Positions 35,525-47,500 of a stretch of 64,000 nt of DNA are shown here, in pieces (the first letter of the stretch is position 1; each line of letters starts with the position of its first letter). The notes under the pieces were generated by a model that was given only the letters and a program-made list of their open reading frames with translations, ran no database searches and was not told the DNA's origin. A program made the translations under genes and the position numbers. This DNA is from Yamagishiella unicocca. Lineage: Eukaryota; Chlorophyta; Chlorophyceae; Chlamydomonadales; Volvocaceae. The stretch lies in NCBI GenBank assembly GCA_003116995.1, contig BDSL01000188.1, positions 23,769 to 87,768 on the forward strand. The letters are read 5' to 3'.

Positions 35525-38500
35525 ATGGACAGCTCAACTGCCAAGATGAAGCAAAAGCCTATCAACGCGTTCTTCGCAGCTTCTGGCAAGAAGGACGGGG
35601 ACGGGGCCAAGGCGACGCAGCCGAAAATTTCCAGTTTCTTCGGTGGGGCCGCCAAGGCTGCTGTCACCCCAGGCGCTGCCGCAAACGGTGAGGTTGCGCA
35701 GGGCGCCTGTATGCAAAACGGACTGACTTCTTAGGCAGGTCCCACGTGTTTCGTGCCTCCGTTCTCACTCCGGGCTCACCCGGGCCCCTCCCTCCTCCCC
35801 ATGCTTGCGTGACAGCCGCTAAAACGCCCGGACGTCCCAGCGCCACCCCTCCTGCGCCCTGCACCGGAGCCACACCGGCCGCACGGCTCTCATTGGACGA
35901 GGCCGCTGCAGGCGACGCTGCTGCAACCGGCCCTCCACCCGTGAAGGAGCCTGCTGCCGTCGCCGCGGCCGCAACGGCGCCCAAGCCTGCCAAGGCTCCT
36001 GCCGGCGGAAGCACCAGCAAGCCCAGGGGACCCAAGGCGGCGGGCGGCGGCCGGGGTACGACACCGGCGGGAGCGAAGGCCAAGGGCTCTGCCAAGGCCA
36101 AGGGTCAGGGAAAGGCCAAGGCGGGGAGCGCCGGTGGCTTGAAGAGGTTGCGGAAGGTGGTGATTGACGACGAAGAGGAAGAGGGCGGCGTGGAGGCTGG
36201 CCTGGAGGACGACGTGGACGGCGCCGAGCAGCTGGAAGACAGCGAGGAGGGTGCGTGCGGCGGTGACGGGAGGGACGTGTGCAGCAGTCTGGAGGGCGGG
36301 ACTAGGCGCTGCAGGGAGGGGAGGGGAATGTACTTGCGAGCGTTGCCTTCGTGTCAATCCTCGGAACCAGCCTTGAGGCAAAGCCAGCCTTCGCCTCAAA
36401 GGTGGGCGTGTTGGCCAGGGGTCGTATTGAGAGGTGTGGCCGCAAGAGGGGCGCTCGGGTCACCTAGGGCAGGACTGCGGGCTGCGGCCCCCTGCACGGC
36501 ACCACACTGCGGCCCCCTGCACGGCACCACACTCCCCTTCCGGCCGGCGCGACTCTGCAGACGCCAGCGGCAGCGATGATGACTTCTCCGCTGAGGAGGA
36601 AGAAGAGGACGAGGAGGAGGAGGACGACGACGCAGCGAGTGAGAGCGACGGCGACGACAACGCGGCGGTCGGCGCCAAGAGGAAGCGGCCCCCCACCAAG
36701 GTGTGGTTGGGGGTGTATTAGCAAATCAGGAAACATACTCCGTGTGACGAACACTGCTGACATGGAAAGGAAACCTCGCAACCTGTATAAACATGTTCCC
36801 CCGGAGGCGACCCCGATGCCGCTTTCCTGCTGCATACCTTACCCCTAACCCCATGCTGCCGCCGCCGCCACCCCTAACCCCATGCTGCCACAGCCGCCAT
36901 GGCCCCTCCCCGCCACCTCCGCCAACCCCCTCCCACCCGCCGCCGCAGCAGGCCTCTGCTCCAGCGAAGCGCACTCCCGCCGCAGCCAGGAAGAAGGCCG
37001 GCGGCGCCGGCGCGGCCGCGACGACGCCCGCAGGCGCCCGCACCCCGGCTGCCGTCTCTGGTGGTCTGCGGGTGGACCCCCTCAGCACCCCGCACCACGG
37101 CACCGTGTCCAAGGGGCCCGCAGCCGCCACCGCAGGAATGGCGGGTCGCTGCGCAGTCGCCACACCGGGCACGGTGGCGCCCGCGCTCGGGTCGTGCGGC
37201 AGCGCTGGGCGCAGCCGGGGCACCGCCGGTGGTGCGGCGACGCCGTCTTCCGTACGCAGCGGTCGCAGTGCCCTGGCGGACACCCCCAGCAAGTCGCAGG
37301 GTACGTGTGGAGGAGGGGAGGGCGGTGAGGGGCGGGGAGGGCGAGGAACTGTTTGACATGGCATAGGGCAGGGAGAACTGAGAGGGAGGCGGTCGCGACG
37401 AGGGCGACGTGGGAGCAGGCTGGGCTGGGCACGGCGGCAGCTTCAGGTCGGGGTTGTTTGGCGGCCATGGGTCCGGATTGCTCATGAGGATGTAGTCCAA
37501 GGTGCAGCTGCGCGTTCCCGTCTGCTTCTGACATTGGCGGTCTGTGCCTGACGTCGGTTGTGCACCCGCCCACCGCCACTTGGCCACCTCACCACCCCGG
37601 CACCCCACCACCCGCCAGGCACCTCGGAGATCACGATGGGTGTGGCCGCCAGCATGGACGGCGAGGCGGCTAGGTTCGCGGACCGCATGGCCGCCCGCTT
37701 CTCCTTCCTCCACCCGGACAACCTGAGGGACGCCAGCCAGCACCGCCCCGACCACCCCGACTACGACCCGCGCACCCTACACATCCCCTCCAGCTGGTGC
37801 GGGGGCTTCGCAACGACGGGAAGGTTTTTTCAATAAGAGAATCCGCGAATCCACGGCCGATATACCGAGGGCGGTGAAGGTGGTGGTCCAGCGGGAAGGG
37901 GGGCCGCGCTGGCAGGATGCGCACACGCATCAGCACACGCATCAGCACACACTGGCTTGCTGCTGTATGCCCTGTTGGTGTCCTCCGTTTCCGCTGCACG
38001 CTGGGCACGACTCATCTTGGGTGCGTCCTCGGAGGCGGCCGCGGAGACTTGACGGGCGGTGCAGTCTGGGGGTCTTCACCTCCTCAATGTTCAGCACTCG
38101 ATTGCCTGCCTGGATTGCAAGCCGTTGGAAGCGAACGCTCCGAACCGAGTCATCTCTCCTCCCCCCCGCGGCTCCCGGCCTCTCGCTGCAGGTTCAAGGA
38201 CTTCAAGGTCAGCGAGGGGCAGCAGCAGTGGTGGAACTTCAAGGCGCAGAACTTCGACAGCGTGCTGCTGTTCAAGATGGGCAAGTTCTACGAGGTGGGA
38301 CACAGGCGGGGTGTAGGCCGAGAGGAGACCCGTGGGTCGTCGGCACATGAAGGGTATGCGTGTGTGTCGTCGGTAAGGGCTGGCAAACGCGGGCCGGGCT
38401 CGTACGGACGAACGGGCCTGGATGTTGGGACCTGCTGTCTACCTCGCGGGGGGGGGTGCACCCGCAGCTGCATGTTCCACACCCGCGCCCCGCGCCCTAC

Positions 38501-41500
38501 CTTGAAGCCTCGTGACCTCGTGTGCAGAATGCCCTGATCGGCCCCCGCCCTATGCCGTTTGCTCCCACCCGTCCCTCACTATTCGCCGGTTCGTTTCTGC
38601 CCTCCGTTTCCTGTGTTCACGTGACCGGGCCTCCCGCCCCTCCCGCCATCCACGGGTTTCCCTCGACCCCCCCCCTCCCGCCAGATGTTTGAGATGGACG
38701 CCTACGTGGGTGTTGACGTGCTGGGGCTCGCATTCATGAAGGGGGACCAGCCGCACGCGGGCTTCCCGGAGGTCAAGTACGCGGACATGGCGGAGGGCCT
38801 GGCGCGGGCGGGCTACCGGGTGGTGGTGGTGGAGCAGGTGGGCGGCGAGGGGGAAATTAGGGTTTGGCGCCAGAGGGGGGGTGGCCTAGTGGACGGGATT
38901 ACCAACGACACTTGTGGGAGAGGGACCCGGGGCTTGGTGTATGTGTAGGTGCGGTGTGGAGGCGAGTGCAGACCGGCAGGTCCGGGGGTCCTACCTTGGG
39001 GGATGGTGAGGGGGGGACGTTGGTTAGGGCGATGCGGATAGTTGGATCTTGAGTGTTCTTGTGCCCTCAGTGTTCATGAGCCGTAGCCGGTTACCTTTGG
39101 GAGAACAGGGAGGCGCCGGTCTTGAGCCGCGGCCGGTCGCTCTTGATTGCAGCCGATCACTCTTGGTTGCCGCCGGCACACACTGAGTTCCCGGCTCCTG
39201 CCGCATCACCGCAGACGGAGACGCCGGAGATGCTGGCCAAGCGCAACGAGCAGCGGAAGGCGAAGGGTGTGAAGCAGGCGAATGTGGTTGAGCGCCAGAA
39301 GGTGGCGGTGCTCAGTCGCGGTACGATGGTGGATGCGGAGATGGTGGCGTCGCGGCCCGATGCGTCCTACGTGCTGGCAGGTGGGCAGGGAGGGAGACAG
39401 AGAGGAACCCGGGGGTAGCGGGGTAGCCTTTGAACTGGGGGGGCGATCAGGTGCATTCCCGGGGGGGGGGGTCAGGGACATTCCAATCAAGAGGTTCAGG
39501 GGAGAGGAGTACTGGACCGTGGTGCACAACGTATGCGAGGGTCCCAGTGTATTGGCTTGGCGGAGGTCCGTGCAGTGGGGTTGTAAGGTGGGGGGGATAG
39601 GGGAGGACGCCCGTGGGAGGGGGAGCGGCGCCGTAGGGCGGCGTGGGGAAGTGGGGCCAGGGAGGGACAGGGGGACCTGCCACGCGGCTGCTGGGGCCTC
39701 GCACGTCCCTTCGTCTCGTTTACCCCCGGCTGCCGGCCCCGCAGTGACGGAGGTCGAGGAGGAGGGGGCCGACGCGACTGCCGAGGGCGCCACTGGCCGC
39801 GTGCGCATCGGTCTGTGTGCCGTGGACGCAGCTGCGGGTCAGGTAGGTGGCGGGGCGGGCACAGCGAGGGAGGGGGTACGCCGCGTGCCCTCACCCACCG
39901 GTCGACATACGACCTCCGACTTTAGTTTCCTCAACCAAGTTCTCCAACATCCTCTCGGACGTCTGTTCTAAACGGTTTTCCTTCGTACACGGGTATTCCT
40001 TGCACCCCCCCTACCGGCTGGCGGGGCGGTGTTTGCCGACTGGCGTATGCCACTTCAGCGCTGATGGCAACCAGGTCGTCGAGCCACCCAGCCAAGTTGC
40101 TAGCACGGTGTGAAGGTACCCTGGGTCGGCCTGGCGACCCGGTTGTCAAGCAGCCGCTGATGCGTTGCCAGCACCCCCCGCTGCCGCCATTGCGCTGTCG
40201 TGCCTCCCGCCTGGGCCGCCTACGCCGCTGCTGCCGGGAGGTCTTTCACCGCCTGGCGCCGCGTCTGGCTTGGCTTCCTCCTTCCTGACCCCAACCTCCT
40301 AACCCCCCCGGCCCCCCCCTCCACCGCTAGTTCCTACCCTCCACTTCCCATATTGTGCAACCGGGTCTTCTCGCCCTCCTCCGCCCCCCGCCACTGCCAC
40401 CGTGACCCCCCCGGCCGTGGATTCGTGGATCCTCTTATGACGCCCCCTCCAGGTGCTGCTGGGTGAGTTCTTCGACGACGAGGTGCGCTCCTCATTGCGC
40501 ACTCAGCTCACGGCGCTGCAGCCGCAGGTAGGAGGGCGGGGGGGGGGCGGAGAGCTGGGGGGGAGGAGCAGTTGGGGGGGAATACAGACCAGTTAGCCGT
40601 TACACGACATAGGTATAATAGCAGTTGGAGGGGGTGGGGGTGGCGTGGCGGACAAAGGTCGGTGGTTTACGTTGCCTCTACTGCTGCCTCTATACCTCGT
40701 GGTGGTGATCGATGGATCATTCTCCACCGTGGTCTGTTCCGCCGGGTGGGCCCCACACGGCGCACGAAGTAGTTTGCCGCCCATTAACGAGTGAGAGAGG
40801 GAGTTACGTGATGCTCAGTGAGGCCGCCGACCCACGACCCCAGAGGGCGCCGACCCGCGGGTCTCCTCTCCCGCCTCCCCAGCCGGTATGAGAGCCGCTG
40901 CCCGCCCTCCCCCCCAGGAGCTGGTCCTGCCTCGCAAGCCGCTCAGTGCGACCACATCGCACGTGCTGCGAAACGGTGTTCGCGACCCGCGGGTCAACCT
41001 CATGCGGGGTGCCGCTGGCGACTGGAGCGCCGACAAGACCTACAGGGTGGGTGCGGCGGGTGGGGATGCCGGGGGGGGGCGGATCGTTGTTGGGGGACGG
41101 GTGCCAGCGAGGCAAGCGCGGGTATGCCTCCTCAGCTTGGCGTTGATGCGTCCGTCGTTTGATGGAGGGCCTGCTGCACATGAGCGCTAGAAGGTGCCCT
41201 GTTGAACAAGAACAGGACGTGCTAGCCGAGCAGGAATGCAAAGGGTTGTCATGGAAGGCGAGGACGGCCGGTGATCCAACCTAACCCCTCCTGTCAACCG
41301 CAGGAGGGGTTAGGGAGCCGCTCGCTGGCGCCCGCCGCACGCTGGGGTGCCAACCCCCGCCCGGATAACCCCGGTCGTGTCACCGGGCATCCTCGCCACC
41401 CCATCCGTGTGACTCACTGCCCTCAACCCAAAAAACCTCAAACCCTCAAACCCTCAACTCCTAAACCCTAAACCCCTCAGAGCCTGCGCAACGCCGACTA

Positions 41501-44500
41501 CTTCACCGCGAGCGCGGCGGCTCACGACGCGGCCGCAGCTGGCGACACCGACATGGAGCTCGACGGAGGGGGAGGGGCCCCCGCGCAGCCCGCCAGCGGC
41601 GCCCCCGCCCCGCCCGAGCTGGACCCGTCCAAGCGCTGGCCGGCGCTTCTGCGGGCCATCGTCGCGGAGGGCGTGTCGTCCCGGCCCGCAGCCATGGCGG
41701 CACTGGGCGGCATCATCGGCTTCCTGCGGGTGGGTGGTGTAGGGACGCGGGTGGGGGCCTGAGGGTCAGGGGGTGAAGGGGGGGCTGGAAACAACCCTGT
41801 TTAGGGTTTTAAGCGTTAGGCGCTTTAGGGGGGGCGAGGAACCCGTGTACACGACATAGGAGGGGGGAGCAGCAACAAGCGGGGGAGTACTTTGCCGTTG
41901 GCCCCCAGGGGGAGGAGGAGGGGGAGCACGTGGGGTCTCGATGGATAATGGAGTGATCAGTTGACTCATGTCGGAGGGCGCTCTGCGGGTGCCACCCGGG
42001 TGCCACCTCGGTGTTCCATGGACGGGATCGTCCCAGTCCCCGCCTTTCGCCAGCAGGCTCGCGGGCGGTCCGCTCCCTGAAGCCCTCCCCGCCCCACACC
42101 CCGACCCGGGGGCACCCTCCCGACCCCTGCCGCCCGCCGGGTTGCCGACTCGGCTCGTGCCTGTGTCGCCTGTGTCGTTGTGTCGGCAGGACGCGCTGCT
42201 GGACCGTGCTATCCTGCCGCTGGGGCGCTTCGAGGAGCTGCCCGCGCTGGCACCCGGGGACGGAGTGGGCACCGAGGGCGCCGCCGGGGGGGCTTCGGAG
42301 CCGCTGTACTTGGCGCTCAACGGCGCTGCGCTGGAGAACCTGGAGATCCTGGAGAACGGCGATGGCGGCTCAGCGGGTGGGGCACCGCGTGTGTGTGTGT
42401 GGGGGGGGGGGCGGGCGGGAGCACTGGGGGGCTGGCAGCGTGTATGGCCGGCAGTGCGGTGTGCGTGTGTGTGTGTGTGGAGTCAAAGGGGTCGGATGCG
42501 TGGGTCGGGGGTCTGCTGGATGTGGAGACCTCCCCGGCCCCTCAGCAGCTTCAGGCACCTTCCTGCATCCCTGAATCGGCATTTCGTTCTCGGTGTCTCG
42601 TGCACCGCCTCCCCTCCTCCCCCCGGTACCTGCCCCTACCCACCTCGTTGCTCACCGCCCGGGGCTCCACCCTCTGCTCCGCAGTGCTGCCTCTCAGACG
42701 CACACCCAAGCCCGAACCCGAACCCAAGCCCATTCCCACTCGACCCCCCCCCCGGCTTGCCGCACCCGCCAGGTACCCTACTGTCCGTGCTGGACCACTG
42801 CGCTACCCCCTTCGGCCGCCGCCGGCTGCGGCAGTGGCTGTGTCGCCCGCTGGGCCGCATCGCCGACATCGTGGCGCGGCAGGACGCGGTGGCGGAGCTG
42901 GGGGGCAGCCTGGCGGAGGCGGCGGGGCAGGCCAGGAAGCTGCTGGCGGGTGGGTGGGTGGGGCAGGGCAGGGCAGGGCGGCGAGTAGGGTACCGGACAC
43001 AGTCCGCTGTGCGCTCAGCGGCACTGTCGCGCCGCTCCCTGCGCCGACCCACGTCGCTTCATCCCCCCCGGTATCTCGTCCTCCGCGACACGACCCCCTG
43101 GGCGGACAACACCCACCGCTTTGGCTCGCGATGCCGCTGCTGCTGCTGCTGCTGTCCCAGAGCTCTACCCTGCCGTCCGAGTTTCGCCACCCCGGCGCCC
43201 ACGGCCCCCTGCTCCACAACCTACATCCCACCCTGCCCTGCCCAGTGCCGCCCTGCGGGTCTCCTTCCATGCCCGCACCCACCCCCGTCATGACACACAC
43301 CCGCGAACCGCGCGTGTTCGATACCCCGCCCCTCACCTCTCACCCCCACCCCTCCTCGTCACCGGATGCTTTCCTCAGCTCCTCCACCCTCCCCCCACCG
43401 CTGCTGCCCCCCCGCAGGTGTGTCCGACCTGGAGCGCGCCATCACGCGGCTGCACGCCTCCACGGTGGCGGGGGCCTCGGGCCGTGACGCCGCCAACGTG
43501 GTGCTGTACGAGGACGCGGGCAAGCGCAAGGTGGCGGCCCTCACCAGTGCGCTCAAGGACCTGCGGGCGGCGCACGCGGCGCTGGCCAGGCTGCGGGCGG
43601 CGGCGGGGGAGGGCGGCAGCGCGCTGCTCAGGCGCATCGTGGTGGAGCGTGAGTGGCGGCTGCCAGCGGTTCGGGGGTGGTGGGGGAGGTGTGTGTGCAG
43701 AGGTGTGTATAGAGGGGTGTGTATAGAGGGGTGTGTGTAGAGGGGTGTGTGTAGAGGGGTGTGTGTAGAGGGGTGTGTGTAGAGGGGTGTGTGTAGAGGG
43801 GTTACTTGGCGGTGGGGGTGGGGGCGGCGGGTCAGGCATGAACACCCGGGGATCACTTTACCTGCCACCCTAGCAAACCCTTACCTCGGCGCCGCGACGT
43901 GCCTATGTGGCGGCCGTCTCCGCAATCCTCTTGCGCCGTGTCGCGCATGGCGCAACATGTTGGCGCAACGCACACGTCGCCAGGCTGCGGCCCACGTGGT
44001 GCACCGCCTTCGATCGGGTGCTCTCGAAGCTTCCCGATCCCCACCGCCAGTGTTGCGACCCCACGTCCCCCTTGCTGCCGCCCCTCAGGGTGCCGCCCGG
44101 ATGAGGTGGCTGCGGCGCTGGAGTCGATTGAGGGCGCCACCGACTGGAAGGAGGCGGCGCTGACCGGACGAGCGGTGCCCGAGCCGGTGGGTGGCTGGGG
44201 GGCTCCGGATGAGGGTCGACAGTGAGGGGGGTAGGGGGAGGCGAGGTGAGGGTGATCTTCGACTGCAGGCCTTGCGTGCGATGATTTGCTTTGTACGGCG
44301 GCGGGTACGTGTCGCGCCTGTCTGCTTTGCCACTGCGCTCATGGGCGGGACAGCTGGGTAGGATCATCGGTCGGCACCGTTCGTCGGTTTTGCGTCCGTA
44401 CAACGACGGCCTCACCAACACTTGCCGCTCAAGCCCCCGCGGGACTCCTCCTCGGGACGTCCAAGCCTCCATCACCGTACAGTGATGTCTCCAGTGGATT

Positions 44501-47500
44501 GGACGGATCTTAATCGACTCGGAGTCCACCTGCGAGTGAAACCCCTGCTGCTGCTGCCGGCTGAGGTGGTGCCGCCGCGACCCCATTTGCCGCTGAGGGG
44601 GCCCGGAAACCCACACACCGCCCGGGTTGCCCGCTGCTTCACGCCGCAGGGGGTCGACGAGGAGTACGACGCAGCGGTCGAGAAGGTCGAGGAGGCGGAC
44701 GAGAAGCTCAAGGAGTACCTGCAGGAGGTGCGTGCGTTTGTCTTCAATCAAGTTCTCCGGCATGCACTCCTAACGTGTGTGCCAAACGGTTGCACCTCCG
44801 GCATGCACTCCTAACGTGTGTGCCAAACGGTTTCCTAATATCGACTTCCTAGTACACGGGCCCTCCTCGCAACCCCCTCCCTCTCCCCCCCGATCTTTTC
44901 GTCCCCAGGTCCGCAAGCGCATGGGTCGCGATGTGAGCCTCGTGTCCGTGAACAAGGACTCGCACCTGCTCGAGGTGCCCGATGCGGTGGCTAGTCGCAT
45001 GGGCAAGGAGTTCCACCTGGTGGGCAACCGCAAGGGCTTCAAGAGGTGAGAGGCAACAGAGGGAGGGCAGCGGCGGGGGGGAGCAGCCGCAGGCGGGGCA
45101 GCGCAGGCGGGGCTGGCAGGTGGGTTCTCTGGGGGGGGGAGGGGCTGCATGGCTCAGGGTTTGTTGGAGGCGTCGTCCCGGTCGCCAGCGGCAGCAGCAG
45201 CTAGGACGTCTGCGGGCACCGAGGAGGAGGACTGCGCCCTTGGCCCTCGACAGCTGGTGGGTGTACGGGTGGCACTCGTTCGGTTGCGGGACCGGCCACC
45301 ACACCTCCGTATCGCACTCCGGGGTCTTGCCGCCCGGCGCACTTGCCCTTCTGACCGTGAGGGCCCTCGTTCGGACCCCGTCCCCCTACTGCCACATCGC
45401 TATAGTGCCGTACCCGGCCTCCACTCGCCGTACCGCCCGGCTCCTGGTGCTACCTCCCCCGCTGTACGACCCGGTCTTTTGTCGTGGCCAGGGACGCCCC
45501 CGCGTTGCCAGCCCTCATGTTGATTGTTCGTTGCGCCGCCGTCGTGGCGTCCCCTCGCCCCCCCTCTCTGCCCCCCCGTGTCCAAAACCTGTTAGCCGGT
45601 TCGTTTCTGCCCCCCGCTTCCTATGTCTTGTAACCGGGTCTTCTCGCCCCACCGCAACCCCTGCCGCCCGCCGTTCCCTTCGTCGTCCGCACTCCGCGTC
45701 GCCGCCATTCCGTCAAGTACTTTTTTTGTCCTTTCTGCAGCCCCAAGAAACCGGCTCCACAAGTTTGCCGGTCGTCCGTCCCATTGCTCCAGCATGCGCC
45801 CACATCCTCGCCGTCCGCCGACCATGCGCCCACTATCTTGACGTTTTTCGTGTCACCGGTTTCACACCACCCTGCGCCGCCCTCTCCCGCTGGTTCCCAG
45901 GTACACCTCCAACCAGCTCAAGGCACTGGTGGCGGTTCACGAGCGGGTGGTGGAGCGCAAGGAGGACGCGCTGTCCAGCATCCTGGCGGTGAGGGGGGGG
46001 GATAAAGGAAATAATCGGCCGGTGAGGGAGGGGGCATGGGGGGAGATTAGGAAGCGCTTGGTACGCACGTTGCATGTTGGAGGATGTGGTTCAGGCATCT
46101 AAATCCGGAGCTCTAGCGTCGACCCCGGCTGCTATGTCCAGACGAACGAGGGGGTCCCGGGGCCCAGGGGCGGAGTGGAGGCGGTGCGCTCTTGGCGGAG
46201 AGCAGGGTAGCTTGCAGTCCGGCAGTCCCGGCCTCCGCCCCTCCTCTCATGTGCTAGGTTGGTTGGCCTCGTCCCACCGGGGGGGGGCGAAGCCCCTCCC
46301 TGGTTCCATAACCCCAACTCGCAAAGCTCCACATCGGCACCCACCCCCGGCTAATCCCGGCTAATCATTACGGATGAGCGCTTGCCGGGGTGATCTGAGA
46401 TTCCGCTAGCCTCCGTCCCCTAACGCCCTAAAACCTTGCCCCCCTCCCTCGCCCCCTCCCTCACAGCGCCTGGTAGTTAAGTTCGTGTCCCACAAGGCCT
46501 TATGGGTGGCGGTGGTGGAGGCGGTTGCGGAGCTGGATGCGCTCATGTCCCTGGCGGCACACGCCATGTCGCCGCCCGACGGGGGCCCAATGTGCAGGCC
46601 GCAGCTGGTGTCGCCGCACCCGCGCAGCGGCGGCGGTGAGCAGCCGCCAGGTGAGTGAGCAACGGGGCGGCATCTGTCCAGCACTCTTGTTCCTCCCCCC
46701 GTGGGTTTGAGACGTGGTTTGGGGCTGCACGCGGTACCACTGGTGTTGGGATGCCAGTTGTGACACATTACACACTGCCCCACGATGCGCGCTGGTGGCC
46801 CAAGCGCCCGGACAGGATCTGTCTTTGGGAATACGGGGTATGCGGGCGACGCCGACGAAGCCCCCCCCCGCCCGCACCTCGCCCTCTGCCCCCCTCCTCC
46901 CGCCCTGGCAGCAGGTGCCGAGCCCACGGGGGTCTTCGACGCCGTCGCTCTGCGCCACCCTGCCGGCATCGGCGGCCGCAACAACGGCGCCTTCGTGCCC
47001 AACGACGTGCGCCTGGGGGGCCGCACGGAGGCCGGCGGTGCTGCTGCTGCGGGCGGCGGTGCTGCTGCTGCGCCGTTCATTCTGCTGTCCGGTCCCAACA
47101 TGGGCGGCAAGAGCACCCTGCTGAGGCAGGTCTGCCTGGCCACCGTGATGGCGCAGGTAGGGACCGCGGGGGCCGGCGGGGCCCGTCGGTTGGGGAGTCC
47201 GCGGGCGCTCAAGCGAGGGATTGGAGACAGCCCCAGAGCGGGGACGGGGGGGTTTGGGGGAACCCCGCGGGCTGACACACACAGAGAGGAAGAAAGCGAG
47301 GTCGAACGCTGCCGAACCATGCGCTGCCCCTCCCCCCCAGGTCGGCGCCTGTGTGCCTGCCGAGTCGCTGACCCTCAGCCCCGCCGACGCCATCTTCGTG
47401 CGCATGGGCGCCCGCGACTCCATCATGACGGGCCAGTCCACCTTCTTCATCGAGCTGGCGGAGACGGCGGCCATGTTGGCCAAGGCCACCAGCAAGTGAG

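Larger units (their letters stand above)
38577..45650. repeat. Family of short interspersed elements within MSH6 introns
   Basis: Related segments recur in different MSH6 introns. Near 38577-38640 and 45593-45650 both share CCGGTTCGTTTCTGCCC, then TTCCT(A/G)TGT and ACCGGG. Near 40345-40385 there is GCAACCGGGTCTTCTCGCCC, shared with 45630-45650. Near 39938-40012 and 44748-44876 both share CAAGTTCTCC, AAACGGTTT(T/C)CCT and ACACGGG. Reverse-oriented relatives lie near 40597-40620 and 41843-41870 (ACACGACATAGG). Each is about 40-100 bases and diverged. The span given covers all copies; exons between are unaffected. Confidence 0.55.

Noticed and set aside
41435..41480. Telomere-like CCCTAAA sequence before an MSH6 exon
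   Set aside because: Only two imperfect copies (CCCTAAACCC) occur in a C/A-rich polypyrimidine-like intron end; too short to call an interstitial telomere.
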